Assembly (NCBI RefSeq): GCF_001701025.1
Contig: NZ_CP016793.1
Coordinates: 3,596,001 to 3,660,000 of the forward strand
Length of the DNA stretch: 64,000 bases
Reading direction: 5' to 3'
Origin: Lentzea guizhouensis
GTDB lineage: Bacteria > Actinomycetota > Actinomycetes > Mycobacteriales > Pseudonocardiaceae
A model generated the notes under the pieces. It had not been told where the DNA came from. It worked only from the letters and a program-made list of their open reading frames with translations, and did not search any database. The position numbers were made by a program, and so were the translations under genes. Positions 25,556 through 35,545 of this stretch are shown piece by piece (within the stretch, counting starts at the first letter, position 1; every line of letters starts with the position of its first letter).

Positions 25556-27251
25556 AGGACTCCCGCCTGCTCGTCGTCTGGTGCCCCGACTGGCCCGTGA
25601 TCGCCGCCTGCACGGCCACCGGCACCAGCCCGCACGTCCCGGTGGCCGTGGTCGACGGCAACGAGGTCGTGGCCACCTCCGCCGTGGCGCGCGCCGAGGG
25701 CATCCGCTGGCCGGGATCCCCGATCTCATTCCCCAGCGGCACCGACACCGGCGTGACGCGCTCTCGCCTGCCCGTCGCGGAGGCGTGAGGACTCCGCCCG
25801 GCTCGTCGTGGTGGAGCCGGGGCTGGGCGGCAGCGCACGTGGCCGTGGTCGACGGCAACGAGGTCGTGGCCACCTCCGCCGTGGCGCGCGCCGAGGGCAT
25901 CCGCTGGGCCATGCGCAAACGCGTGGCCGAGTCGATGTGCCCCGAGCTGGTCACCTTCGACCGCGACCCGCAGCGCGACGCGCGGTTCTTCGAGCCCGTC
26001 GCGGAGGCGGTCGAGGAGCTCGCGCCCGGCATCGAGGTGGTGGAGCCGGGGCTGGTGGCGGTGCAGGCGCGGGGACCGGTCACCTACTTCGGGACCGCCG
26101 AGCACGCGGCCGAGCGGATCGTCGACCACGTCGCCACCAGGACCGGGACCGAGGCGCAGGTCGGGGTGGCCGACAGCCTGTTCGGAGCCACGAAGGCCGC
26201 GCACCGCAACGTGGTCGTGGCACCCGGCGGCACCGCGGAGTTCCTCCGGCCGCTCGGCGTGCACGAGCTGCCGGCGCCGGAGCTGGTCGACCTGCTCAGG
26301 AGGCTCGGCCTGAAGACCCTCGGCGCGTTCGCGGACGTGCCGGAGAACGCGGTGGCGTCGCGGTTCGGCGGGCCGGCGACGAAGCAGCACCGGATGGCGC
26401 GGGGGCTGCCGGAGCGGCCGCTCGACAAGCGCAGGCCGGCGCCGGAGCTGGCGGTCACGCAGACGTTCGACGAGCCGGTCGAGCGGATCGACTCGGCCGC
26501 GTTCGCCGCGAAGACGCTGGCGGAGGAGCTGCACGCGAACCTGGCCGACCGCGGGCTGGCGTGCACGCGGCTCGGCATCCACGCGCGCACCGAGCACGAC
26601 GAGGAGCTGCACCGGGTGTGGCGGGCCGCGGAACCGTTGACACCGCGGGGGATCGCGGACCGGGTGAGGTGGCAGCTGGACGGCTGGCTCACCCGCGAGC
26701 GGCTCACGTCGGGCATCAGGACGCTCACCCTCGACCCCAGTGAGGTCGTCGACGGCACCGCCTTGCAGCTCGGGTTGTGGGGCCACGACGACGAACGCGC
26801 GGTCAGGGCGTTGCTGCACGTGCAGGGGTTGCTGGGGCCGGACGCGGTGCTGGTGCCGGTGCTCGACGGCGGACGGGGGCCGCGGGAGCAGGTCCGGCTC
26901 GTGCCGTGGGGGGACGAGCGAACGCCGGTGCAGAACCCAGACCATCCGTGGCCCGGCCGGCTCGCCCGCGCGCCCGCCACGCTCAAGGACGAACCCGCCG
27001 AGCTCACCGACGCTGCCGGCAACCAGGTCGGCGTGACCGGACGGCTCGAGCTCACGGCACGGCCCAGAGAAGTCACCGCGAACGGCAGAACGCGGGACGT
27101 GGTCGCGTGGGCCGGGCCGTGGCCGGTGGACGAACGGTGGTGGGCACCGGACGCGCACCGGGCCGCACGGGTGCAGGTGCAGACCGAGGACGAGGCGTTC
27201 CTGTTGGTCCGCAGGAACCAGAGGTGGTTCCTGGAAGGGGTGTACGACTGA
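25552..27251 (+). CDS. imuB: Y-family polymerase-like protein ImuB, broken near its start by a duplication
   Basis: ImuB is a catalytically dead Y-family polymerase that tethers DnaE2 to the beta clamp. GTG 25552 opens a good N-terminus (S-R-L-L-V-V-W-C-P-D-W-P-V-I-A-A), but after the first G-I-R-W an inserted segment brings a stop at 25786-25788. A perfect 69-bp repeat (25642-25710 and 25839-25907) then restarts the same sequence in another frame, from which A-M-R-K-R-V-A-E-S-M-C-P-E-L runs on to 27251. The rest has the Y-family fold, the helix-hairpin-helix region (L-L-R-R-L-G-L-K-T-L-G-A-F) and the little-finger domain. The metal-binding acidic residues of true polymerases are not evident, as usual for ImuB. 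A product starting at GTG 25839 would lack the first strand. Confidence 0.8.
25642..25907 (+). repeat. 69-bp perfect direct repeat within imuB
   Basis: GTGGCCGTGGTCGACGGCAA through GGGCATCCGCTGG occurs at 25642-25710 and again at 25839-25907 (offset 197, not a multiple of three). The 128 bases between resemble the stretch just before imuB (CCGGGATCCCC, GATCTCATT and CGGCACCGACA recur at about 25459 and 25711), so the unit is an imperfect tandem duplication. Confidence 0.85.
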
Positions 27252-27340
27252 TGTTCGACGACTACGAAGCCTTCGAGGTCCCCGAGGGCCTGGAGAACCT
27301 GATCCCGGCACCGCGCAGGGCACCGGATGAGCTGGAATAA
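27251..27340 (+). CDS. 29-residue ORF coupled between imuB and dnaE2
   Basis: ATG 27251 overlaps the imuB stop (TGATG) and the ORF ends in TAA at 27338-27340, 14 bases inside dnaE2 (start 27327). The peptide is acidic and amphipathic: M-F-D-D-Y-E-A-F-E-V-P-E-G-L-E-N-L-I-P, then A-P-R-R-A-P-D-E-L-E. The tight overlaps at both ends indicate that ribosomes finishing imuB are handed through this ORF to dnaE2. Either it is a real micro-protein of the mutasome (an acidic F/Y/L-rich peptide could bind a partner) or it is only a coupling device. No family known to me. Confidence 0.55.
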   Translation: MFDDYEAFEVPEGLENLIPAPRRAPDELE

Positions 27341-30300
27341 CCCGCCGGTCCGCTGGAAGGACCTGGAACGGGCCCTGTCCGGCAAGCCCCACGAGCAGAA
27401 GCCCGACGGCGGTGACGGTCCCGCCTGGTCCCGGCGCCGCGACCGGTACACCGCGCCGCCGGGTTTCCAGCTGCGCGCGAACGAGCAGGTCACCCGCATG
27501 CGCGTGCCGTACGCGGAGCTGCACTGCCATTCGAACTTCAGCTGGCTCGACGGCGCGAGCCACCCGGAGGAGCTCGTCGAGGCGGCGCAACGACTCGAGC
27601 TCGACGCCATCGCGTTGACCGACCACGACGGCATGTACGGCGTGGTGCGGTTCGCCGAGGCGGCGAAGGAACTGGGCGTGCACACGGTGTTCGGCGCGGA
27701 GCTGAGCGTCGGCCTGAGCAAGCCCGCGAACGGCGAACCCGACCCCGAGGGCGACCACCTGTTGTTGCTGGCGTGCCGGCAGGAGGGCTACCACCGGCTG
27801 TGCCGCACGCTCACCACCGGCCACCTGCACGACGACGCGGAGAAGGGCAAGCCCGTCTACGACCTCGACCAGCTGCTGGCCGACACCAGGGGCGAGGTCG
27901 TGGCGTTGACGGGCTGCCGCAAGGGAACCGTGCGCCGCGCGCTCACCAGGGAGGGGCCGGAGGCGGCGTTCCGCGAGCTGGTCCGGCTCACCGACCTCTT
28001 CGGCAAGGAACGCGTCTACGTCGAGCTCACCGACCACGGCCTGCCGGAGGACAGCCGGCGCAACGACCTGCTGCACGCGATGGCGAAGCACCTCAAGCTC
28101 CCCGTCGTGGCAACGAACGCCGTGCACTACGCGACTCCGAACCGGGGCAGGCTCGCCGCCGCGATGGCCGCGGTCAGGGCACGCAGCAGCCTCGACGAGA
28201 TGGCCGGCTGGCTACCGCCGTCACCGGCCGCGTTCCTGCGCAGCGGCGAGGAGATGATGCACCGGTTCCGCCGCTTTCCCGGTGCCGTGCACAACGCCGC
28301 GCTGCTCGGCATGCAGCTCGCGTTCGACCTGAGGCTGGTCGCGCCGCAGCTGCCGCCGTTCGACGTGCCGCCCGGCCACACCGAGATCACCTGGCTGCGC
28401 GAGCTGACCTGGCAGGGCGCGCACCGCCGGTACGCCGACTCCGAGCACCGGGAGCGGGCGTTCGGGCAGATCGAGCACGAGCTGAAGGTGATCGAACAGC
28501 TCGGCTTCCCCGGTTACTTCCTCGTGGTGCACGACATCGTGCGGTTCTGCGAGCAGAACGGCATCCTCTGCCAGGGCAGGGGCAGCGCCGCGAACTCCGC
28601 GGTGTGCTACTCGCTCGGCATCACCAACGTCGACGCGGTCCGGTTCGACCTGCTCTTCGAACGCTTCCTCGCCCCCGCCCGCGACGGCCCTCCCGACATC
28701 GACGTCGACATCGAGTCCGACCGGCGCGAGGAGGTCATCCAGCACGTCTATCGCAAGTACGGCCGCCGCCACGCCGCGCAGGTCGCGAACGTCATCACCT
28801 ACCGCGCCCGGTCCGCCGTGCGCGACATGGCCCGCGCGCTCGGCCACTCACCCGGCCAGCAGGACGCGTGGAGCAAGCAGATAGACCGCTGGGGCCCGCT
28901 CCACACCACCACCGACGACTGCGACATCCCCGACTCGGTGCTGGAGCTCTCCGCGCAGCTGGAGAACTTCCCGCGCCACCTCGGCATCCACTCCGGCGGC
29001 ATGGTGATCTGCGACCGCGCGGTCAGCGAGGTGTGCCCGGTGGAGAAGGCGCGCATGGCCGGCCGCACGGTGCTGCAGTGGGACAAGGACGACTGCGCGT
29101 CGATCGGTCTGGTGAAGTTCGACCTGCTCGGCCTCGGCATGCTCTCCGCGCTGCACTACGCGATCGACCTCGTGCGCGACCACGAGGGCGTCGAGGTCGA
29201 CATCGGCAATCTCGACCTGAACGACCAGCGCGTCTACGAGATGTTGCAGAAGGCCGATTCCGTCGGTGTCTTCCAGGTGGAGAGCCGCGCGCAGATGGCG
29301 ACGTTGCCTCGGTTGAAGCCGCGCGAGTTCTACGACCTGGTCGTCGAGGTCGCGCTGATCAGGCCGGGCCCGATCCAGGGCGGCTCGGTGCACCCGTACA
29401 TCCGGCGCCGCAACAAGCAGGAGGAGTGGGACTACGACCACCCGCTGCTGGAGAACGCGCTGAAGAAGACCTACGGCGTGCCGTTGTTCCAGGAACAGCT
29501 CATGCAGATCGCGGTCGACGCCGCCGGTTTCACCGCCGCGGAGGCCGACGAGCTGCGCCGCGCGATGGGCGCCAAACGCTCGACCGCCAGGATGGAACGC
29601 CTGCGCGACCGCTTCTACGAGGGTTGCGCGGCGAACGGGATCGGCGCGGAGCTGGCGGGCCGCATCTACGCGAAGCTGCTGGCGTTCGCCAACTTCGGCT
29701 TCCCCGAGTCGCACGCGTTGTCGTTCGCGCACTTGGTGTTCGTGAGCGCGTGGTTCAAGCTCTACCACCCGGCCGCCTTCTGCGCCGCCCTGCTGCGCGC
29801 CCAGCCGATGGGCTTCTACTCACCGCAGTCGTTGGTGATCGACGCGCGCCGCCACGGCGTGACCGTGCACGGCCCATGTGTCAACGCATCTCTACCGCAC
29901 GCGACGCTGGAACCCTTCGAGGGCAAGAACGCCGTCCGCACGGGCCTCGCCGCCGTCCGCGGCGTCGGCCAGTCCGACGCCGAGCGGATCGTTGCGGCAC
30001 AACCGTTCCGCGACATGGAGGACTTCGGCTCGCGCGTGCAGCTCACCACCGCCCAGGTCGAGGCGCTGGCCACGGCGGGCGCGTTCGCGTGCTTCGGCCT
30101 GGAACGCCGCGAGGCCCTGTGGGCGGCCGGCGCGGTGGCCGCGATCCGCCCCGACCGCCTGCCCGGCACCGTGACCGGCGTCGACGCGCCGTCGTTGCCC
30201 GGCATGGACGAGGTGGAGCTGGCCGTGGCCGACGTCTGGGCCACCGGCCTGTCCCCGGACAGCTTCCCGACCCAGTTCGTCCGGTCCAAACTGGACGCGA

Positions 30301-30617
30301 TGGGCGCGTTGCCCACGATCACCCTGGCCGACGTGAAGCCGGGAACCCGCGTGCTCATCGGTGGTGCGGTCACCCACCGCCAACGCCCGGCGACGGCGGG
30401 CGGCGTCACGTTCCTCAACATCGAGGACGAGACCGGCATGGTCAACGTGGTGTGCTCGCCGGGGTTGTGGGCGCGGTACCGGCGGATCGCGCGCAGCAGC
30501 GCCGCGATGCTGGTGCGGGGGACCGTCGAGTCGGCCGACGGGGTGGTCAGCCTGCTGGCGGACCGCCTGCAGCACCTCGACCTGCGGATTCCCTCGAAGT
30601 CGCGGGACTTCCGCTGA
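27327..30617 (+). CDS. dnaE2: error-prone DNA polymerase DnaE2
   Basis: A C-family polymerase for SOS-induced mutagenesis, working with ImuA' and ImuB. The 1096 residues are the usual length. Order: PHP domain (Y-A-E-L-H-C-H-S-N-F-S-W near 60-71), the palm (Q-G-R-G-S-A-A-N-S-A-V-C-Y, catalytic aspartates in P-D-I-D-V-D-I-E), fingers (Q-V-A-N-V-I-T-Y-R-A-R-S, G-I-H-S-G-G-M), F-P-E-S-H-A-L-S-F-A-H in the tail of the fingers, helix-hairpin-helix (A-A-V-R-G-V-G) and a C-terminal OB fold (T-F-L-N-I-E-D-E-T-G-M-V-N-V-V). ATG 27327 overlaps the preceding 29-codon ORF. The LexA box at 24703 should control it. Confidence 0.97.
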   Translation: MSWNNPPVRWKDLERALSGKPHEQKPDGGDGPAWSRRRDRYTAPPGFQLRANEQVTRMRVPYAELHCHSNFSWLDGASHPEELVEAAQRLELDAIALTDHDGMYGVVRFAEAAKELGVHTVFGAELSVGLSKPANGEPDPEGDHLLLLACRQEGYHRLCRTLTTGHLHDDAEKGKPVYDLDQLLADTRGEVVALTGCRKGTVRRALTREGPEAAFRELVRLTDLFGKERVYVELTDHGLPEDSRRNDLLHAMAKHLKLPVVATNAVHYATPNRGRLAAAMAAVRARSSLDEMAGWLPPSPAAFLRSGEEMMHRFRRFPGAVHNAALLGMQLAFDLRLVAPQLPPFDVPPGHTEITWLRELTWQGAHRRYADSEHRERAFGQIEHELKVIEQLGFPGYFLVVHDIVRFCEQNGILCQGRGSAANSAVCYSLGITNVDAVRFDLLFERFLAPARDGPPDIDVDIESDRREEVIQHVYRKYGRRHAAQVANVITYRARSAVRDMARALGHSPGQQDAWSKQIDRWGPLHTTTDDCDIPDSVLELSAQLENFPRHLGIHSGGMVICDRAVSEVCPVEKARMAGRTVLQWDKDDCASIGLVKFDLLGLGMLSALHYAIDLVRDHEGVEVDIGNLDLNDQRVYEMLQKADSVGVFQVESRAQMATLPRLKPREFYDLVVEVALIRPGPIQGGSVHPYIRRRNKQEEWDYDHPLLENALKKTYGVPLFQEQLMQIAVDAAGFTAAEADELRRAMGAKRSTARMERLRDRFYEGCAANGIGAELAGRIYAKLLAFANFGFPESHALSFAHLVFVSAWFKLYHPAAFCAALLRAQPMGFYSPQSLVIDARRHGVTVHGPCVNASLPHATLEPFEGKNAVRTGLAAVRGVGQSDAERIVAAQPFRDMEDFGSRVQLTTAQVEALATAGAFACFGLERREALWAAGAVAAIRPDRLPGTVTGVDAPSLPGMDEVELAVADVWATGLSPDSFPTQFVRSKLDAMGALPTITLADVKPGTRVLIGGAVTHRQRPATAGGVTFLNIEDETGMVNVVCSPGLWARYRRIARSSAAMLVRGTVESADGVVSLLADRLQHLDLRIPSKSRDFR

Positions 30618-30618
30618 G

Positions 30619-31152
30619 TCAGCCCTGTTCGGCGCGCCGCTGTTCCCAGCGCTCGATGATCTCCTCGGCGGTGGCCTTGTCGATCGGGTCGAACCTGCCG
30701 TCCTGCCGGCCGCGGTGCCAGTCCTCGCGGATGTAGCTGTCCCGCCATCCCGTGCCCGGGAGGTATCGCTGCTCCTGTTCGCCGCCCTGCTCGGTCGTCC
30801 ACGTGCGGAGCACCCCGGTGGGATCGTCCACGGTGGATCCGTCCAGCCAGGCGAGGTAGGAGTAGGGCCGGCCGTCCCAGGTTTCGTCACGGCGCACCCA
30901 GTCGCGGACCGAGTCTTGAAACCGCGCCGCTCTCTCCTCGTCCACCCGGCGCACCTCGACGCCATGGGCAGCCGCGTCGCTCGTTGTCGCGCTGCGCATC
31001 GCCGTGCTGGGCACCCACACGAGCTGGCTCGTGAACACCTCCTCGTGCACCTGTCCGTCGTCGTCCACCCAACGCCGGCACATCACCAGGGGGTCCTCCG
31101 GAGATGGGCGGTCCGGCGTGAGGATGGCGAAGTACTCGTACTGCTGTGCCAC
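30619..31152 (-). CDS. hypothetical protein, candidate immunity protein
   Basis: The 177-residue product has no signal peptide or membrane helix and is rich in W, R, D and E. It starts M-A-Q-Q-Y-E-Y-F-A-I-L-T, with strands followed by helices (V-D-E-E-R-A-A-R-F-Q-D-S-V-R-D-W-V) and a charged helical end (A-T-A-E-E-I-I-E-R-W-E-Q-R-R). No family recognised. It lies directly downstream of, and on the same strand as, a large secreted protein with a predicted toxin domain at its C-terminus, the classic place for an immunity gene; this is the only basis for the suggestion. A hairpin (31178-31205) separates the two genes. It ends 2 bases from the converging dnaE2 stop. Confidence 0.7.
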   Translation of the reverse strand: MAQQYEYFAILTPDRPSPEDPLVMCRRWVDDDGQVHEEVFTSQLVWVPSTAMRSATTSDAAAHGVEVRRVDEERAARFQDSVRDWVRRDETWDGRPYSYLAWLDGSTVDDPTGVLRTWTTEQGGEQEQRYLPGTGWRDSYIREDWHRGRQDGRFDPIDKATAEEIIERWEQRRAEQG

Positions 31153-31177
31153 CTGGGTCTCGTTTCATCAGAGGAGA

Positions 31178-31205
31178 CGCGCCCCTCGCGGGTGCGAGGG
31201 GCGCG
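31178..31205 (-). terminator. perfect hairpin between toxin and candidate immunity gene
   Basis: A 12-bp stem (CGCGCCCCTCGC / GCGAGGGGCGCG) with a 4-nt loop lies 9 bases after the stop of the large ALF-repeat gene and 25 bases before the next start. It may lower read-through or stabilise the upstream mRNA; no T run follows. Confidence 0.6.
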
Positions 31206-31214
31206 CAGGCATCA

Positions 31215-34200
31215 TCACCCCAGTTTCAGCTCAGGGAAGTGAACGGCTCCCGGGGGAGGGGTGATCGGGTCGAAGATCTCGGACGACTTCGAGTTCTCGA
31301 ACACGTCGTCGGCCTCGATCCTCTTGATCTCCTCCTGTTCCCAGGGGAACAGTTCACCGCGATCGGGGTTCCTGCCCTCGCTGATGGCCTTGTTCTTGAT
31401 CGCGTTGATGGCCGCTCGATTGGCTCGGCGGTTGTTGTAGTGCGGTTCTTCTTTCTTCTTCGCCTTGAAGCTCTCCTCGGTGTGGATCTGGACCTCGAAG
31501 AGCTGTTTTTTGTCCTTCGTCCAGAAAGTCAGGTTGATCCCGGGGTAGTTGCTCAGACGGTTGCCGTACTTGTCGTACTTGGGAGTCAAGGACCTGTGCC
31601 AGAAGTTCTTCGCGCCGGCCAGCTGATAGCCCTTCTTCGTGAGCGCGTCGATCACGTCGTAGAGCCCGACGCTGTACTTCTCAGGCGAGAGGACGTAGGT
31701 GTACCTCACCGTGTCGTTCAGCTTCAGCCTGACGTCCGCCGGCGACTTCTTCGAGCCGCCTTCCCACATCTCCTCGAAGAGCTTGCGGAAGAACGACTTG
31801 TCGCCCTTGACCTCGAGCCGCTCGTCACCGGGCAGGGGGTTCCTGCCAGGACGCTCCGCTCGCGCGATGTCCGCGACATCGTCGATGTCAGGGGTGATGA
31901 GCTTCTCGGCCGCCCTCATCTCATCGAGGTGTGCCAGGCCCCAGGAGTGGTCGTCCGCGTCGATCCGGATCTTGAGGGCACCGATGTCGTGGCGGTACTG
32001 ACCGTTCTCGATGGTCGGGTTCTGGTACCCGCAGCCGGGATCCGCTGCCGCCGCCATCAACCCCGAGACGCAGGGCGTGCCCCGCTCGACCTTGAGCTTC
32101 GCGCCGTCGAGCTTGGCCATGCCGTTCTCGATGCGCAGCGTGCCGCCCTCGACGCGCACGATCGCGCCGTCCAGGTTGGCGAGGTCGCCCTCCAGCTGCC
32201 GGGAGTAGGACTCCATGCGGTAGAGCCGGCCGTCGACGACCGCAACCGCGTTGTCGATCTTGCCGACGTTGCCCTCGACGCGGACCTTGGCGCTGAGGAT
32301 CTCACCCAGCGAGCCGGGGAGCCGGTCGGGCACGGTGTCCTGGAGCTTCACGAGGAAGCTCCGCAGGTCCGCGATGTTGTCGAGGACCTTGCCGGTGCCC
32401 TTGGCGAGGGCGTTCTTCATCAGGCCGAGCGTCCTGGTCACGGTCGCGCCGCCGCCGCTGGCGACCGCGCCCACCGCACCGAACGACAGGTCCCACAGCG
32501 TCAGGCCGAGCGCCTTCGCCGGGTTCTCGTGCCACACGTCCAGGTGGATCAGCGTGTACGGGTTCTGGACCGTGTAGACCAGCCCGTCCCAGATCTGCTT
32601 GCACGAGTGGAAGTCCCCGAACACCGAACCGCCGACGCAGTCGAGGCCGGTGAGCAGCCCGTCCAGCGTGCCCTTGGCGCCCTCGACGATGCCCTCGCCG
32701 ATCTGCTTGTAGAGCAGCGACAGCTTGTCCTTGCCCTCGCGCATCAACTGACAGGCAGCCTGGTCGCCGGCGGCACACCGGGCACCGGTCAGCATCGAGT
32801 CGGCCGCTGCCTCGGTGTAGGCCCTGAGACCGTTCTTGGTGACCTCCTCGACCTTGTTGGCCGCGCGTTTGCAGTCCTCGAAGTTGAAGACGGGGTTGTC
32901 CAGGCACCTGTCGATCGTGAGGATGCCCCTGGCGAGCTCGAGGTTGAGCTCGGCGGCCTTCCTCGCGGCCTCGTCCCGCGCGATCTGCTCGGCCCTGTCG
33001 AGCCGGACGCGGTACTCGTGGACGTCCTGGATGCGGTCGGCCACCGACTGGATGAACTGCTGCACCTTGTCGGCGTTGGCCCGGGCCATTGTGTAGATCT
33101 GCTCGGTCGCCGCCGCCGCCCGGTCCGCACTCGCCGCGGAGGCACTGGCGGCCGCGGCGGCGTTGCCGGCGGCCACGGCGTCCTGCTGGGCGTTGTTGGA
33201 CCACCGGCCGGCGGTGCCGGCCGCGGCGTGTGCTCCCTGCGCGTGCTGCACGGCCTGGTTGGCCGCGTCGTTCGCGACCTGGGCGTACTGCGCCGCCTGG
33301 TTCGCGGACTCCGCGGCACGGGCGGCCGCCTCGTACGCGGGCTTGACGTCCGCGACGGCGTCGTCGGCCGCCTTGGACGCCCTGACCGCGGCTTCCGCTG
33401 CCTCCGCTGCCTTCTCCCTGGCCAGCCGGGACTGCTCCTCGCTGATGAGCAGTGCGTCGGCGACGACCTGCAACGCCCTGCGCGCATCGGCGTTGAGTGC
33501 CGCGTACGGCTTGAGGATCGCGTCGACGGCCCGCGACGCGTCGATCACGAGGGTGGCGGACGCGGCCGCCGCCGAGGCAGCCCGGTCGGCGACCACGGAC
33601 TGGAAGACGGCCTGGTTCGCCTCGCGCACCGAGGCTTCCGCCTCCTGCTGGGTCATCTCGGCCGACGCCTTGGCGCCCAGCGCCACGTTGACCGCTTCCA
33701 GCGTGATCCGGTGCGCCTCGTCGGCGGCCCGGCGCGGTCACGGCGGTCGCGTTGTCGCGCGGCCTGGGCTGACGCGCTGGCGGCTTCCGTGCGGCCTGAG
33801 CCGACGCGGCCGCGGCCGAGGCCCAGCCCGCCGACTCGTTCGCGGCACCGCGGGCCACGTCGACCTGGCCGCGGATCTCCCTGGTGACCTCCTCGACGTT
33901 CTCGCCGCGTTCCCTGGCGACCTGCTCGCGGTTGCGGAGCTCGAGCTCCATCCGCTCCAGGCTGATCATGTTGGCGTTGTGCACCAGGCCGATCACCTGG
34001 ACCTGGTTCTGGATGGAGCGGACCTTGTCGACAGCGGCGTCGTGCTCGCCGGCCAGTCGCGTGGCCTCGGCGTTCGCGGCGTAGGCCGTGTTCGCCGCGG
34101 CGGCCGCGTTGCGTGCGGCGCCCTGGGCGTTGATGCGGTGGTTGCGGGCTGCCGTCGCGTGGCGCTGTGCGTCGGCTGCCTTGGCGGCGGCGATGTTCTT

Positions 34201-35541
34201 CTGCTGTTCCGCACGGTTGCGGGCGGCGATCGCGATGTCCTGCTGCTTCTTCGCCGCCTCGGCCAGCTCGGCCGCCTTGGCCGCCTGGCGTTCGGCCTCC
34301 GCACGGTACTTGTGCGCGTTGTTGGCGTGTTCCTGGGCGTTGCGGTCGGCGTCGAGCGCGCGGCTGTCGGCCAGCGTGGCCGTGGCCGCGTGCATCGAGG
34401 TCTCGGCGGCGAGCGCGGCGGCGTCCACCGCGTTGCCGATGCCGACGGTGACCTTGGCCCAGTCCAGGCCGTCGGTCATGCCGGTGTCGACCAGTCGTTG
34501 CGCGGCGTTGCGCGCACGGGTGTTCGTCTCGATGGACGCCAGCGCGATGCGGTCGGCCGCTTCGGACTCCCGCGCCGCGTTGGCGCGTTCGACGTCGAGC
34601 AGCTCGTTGCGACCGAGCTGGCCGTGGGCGCGGCCGGGCTTGTCGTCGCGGAAGATCTGGTCCGCCTTGTGGGCCGCTTCCACGGCCCGCTTCATGGCGA
34701 ACGTGACGTCTTCCAGGTGCTTGACCGCGTCGATGTTGGCCCGCATGATCTCGGCCCGCGCGCTCGCCGCCGCCTCGGAGCGGCGGGCGATCTGGTCGAG
34801 CTCGGTGACCGCCTTGTTGCGGTCCTCCAGTGCTTTCTGGATGGCCGCACGCATGTCGTGGTCGCGCTTGTTCGCCTCGTGGTAGTCGACGAGGTAGAAC
34901 TGGCGGATCCGCGCGTAGTCGTTGCTCAGGAGGACGGCTTCGCCCTCGATCTTCACCTGCGGGCCGCCCATGGCGACCATGTCCCGGACACGGGCGATGA
35001 TGCGGTCCTGCTCGGCCTTGTCGTCCTCGGCCTGCTGCTGGTCCCGCTTCAGGGCGATCTCGTAGCCGTAGGCCACGAAGTCCTTGATCGCCTGGTCACC
35101 CGCGTTCAGCGCGGCCTGCGCCCCCGCGCGGACGTGCGGGCCACCGGTGGCCGCCCAGCCCTCGACCTTGCGGCGGTTCTCTGCCTTCTCGACCTGCTTG
35201 CGCTGGTCGGCACGGGCCTGTGCCTCCGCCTGACCGTGGTCGAGGAACCAGATCAGCTTCTCTTTGGTGCCGACCGCCAACGCGGCTTTGGCCGCGTCGC
35301 GCACCTCGACGTCCTCCGCGTGCTCGGAGATGTCGGTGACGAGCATCTTGTAGAACTCGTGCTCCTCGTCCACTTCCTGCGGAGGAGGGTCGTTGGCGGC
35401 GGCCTGCTGGAGCACCGGAACCGGTTGTGCCGCGGCGGTTGCCTGCACCGTCCCACCGAAGAGCGTGAGGACGAGCGCCGCGGAAATGGGCACGACTGAT
35501 CTGCGCCACACCGAGGTGGCGCCTGATGATCTTCTTTTCAT
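31215..35541 (-). CDS. secreted ALF-repeat protein with C-terminal RelA/SpoT-like toxin domain, frameshifted
   Basis: About 1440 residues. Signal peptide 1-36 (V-V-P-I-S-A-A-L-V-L-T-L-F-G-G, cleavage near A-T-A-A-A). Then ALF-type repeats of about 43 residues (V-R-D-A-A-K-A-A-L-A-V-G, V-R-A-G-A-Q-A-A-L-N-A-G, V-K-I-E-G-E-A-V-L-L) followed by a very long Ala-rich helical stalk. The frame changes between about 33690 and 33780; the second part runs from there to 31215. The last 200 residues form a separate domain: D-T-V-R-Y-T-Y-V-L (31689-31721), K-N-F-W-H-R, Y-P-G-I-N-L-T-F and F-E-V-Q-I-H-T (31470-31499), the spacing of the Rel/Spo nucleotidyltransferase fold. I infer a contact- or wall-delivered toxin. 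It starts 4 bases after the ALF gene upstream. Confidence 0.75.
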
Positions 35542-35545
35542 GGTG

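Noticed and set aside
23837..26083. 748-codon minus-strand ORF spanning the DUF3558-like gene and the imu region
   Set aside because: Only the part below 24568 is real; the rest is antisense to imuA' and imuB and crosses the LexA box.
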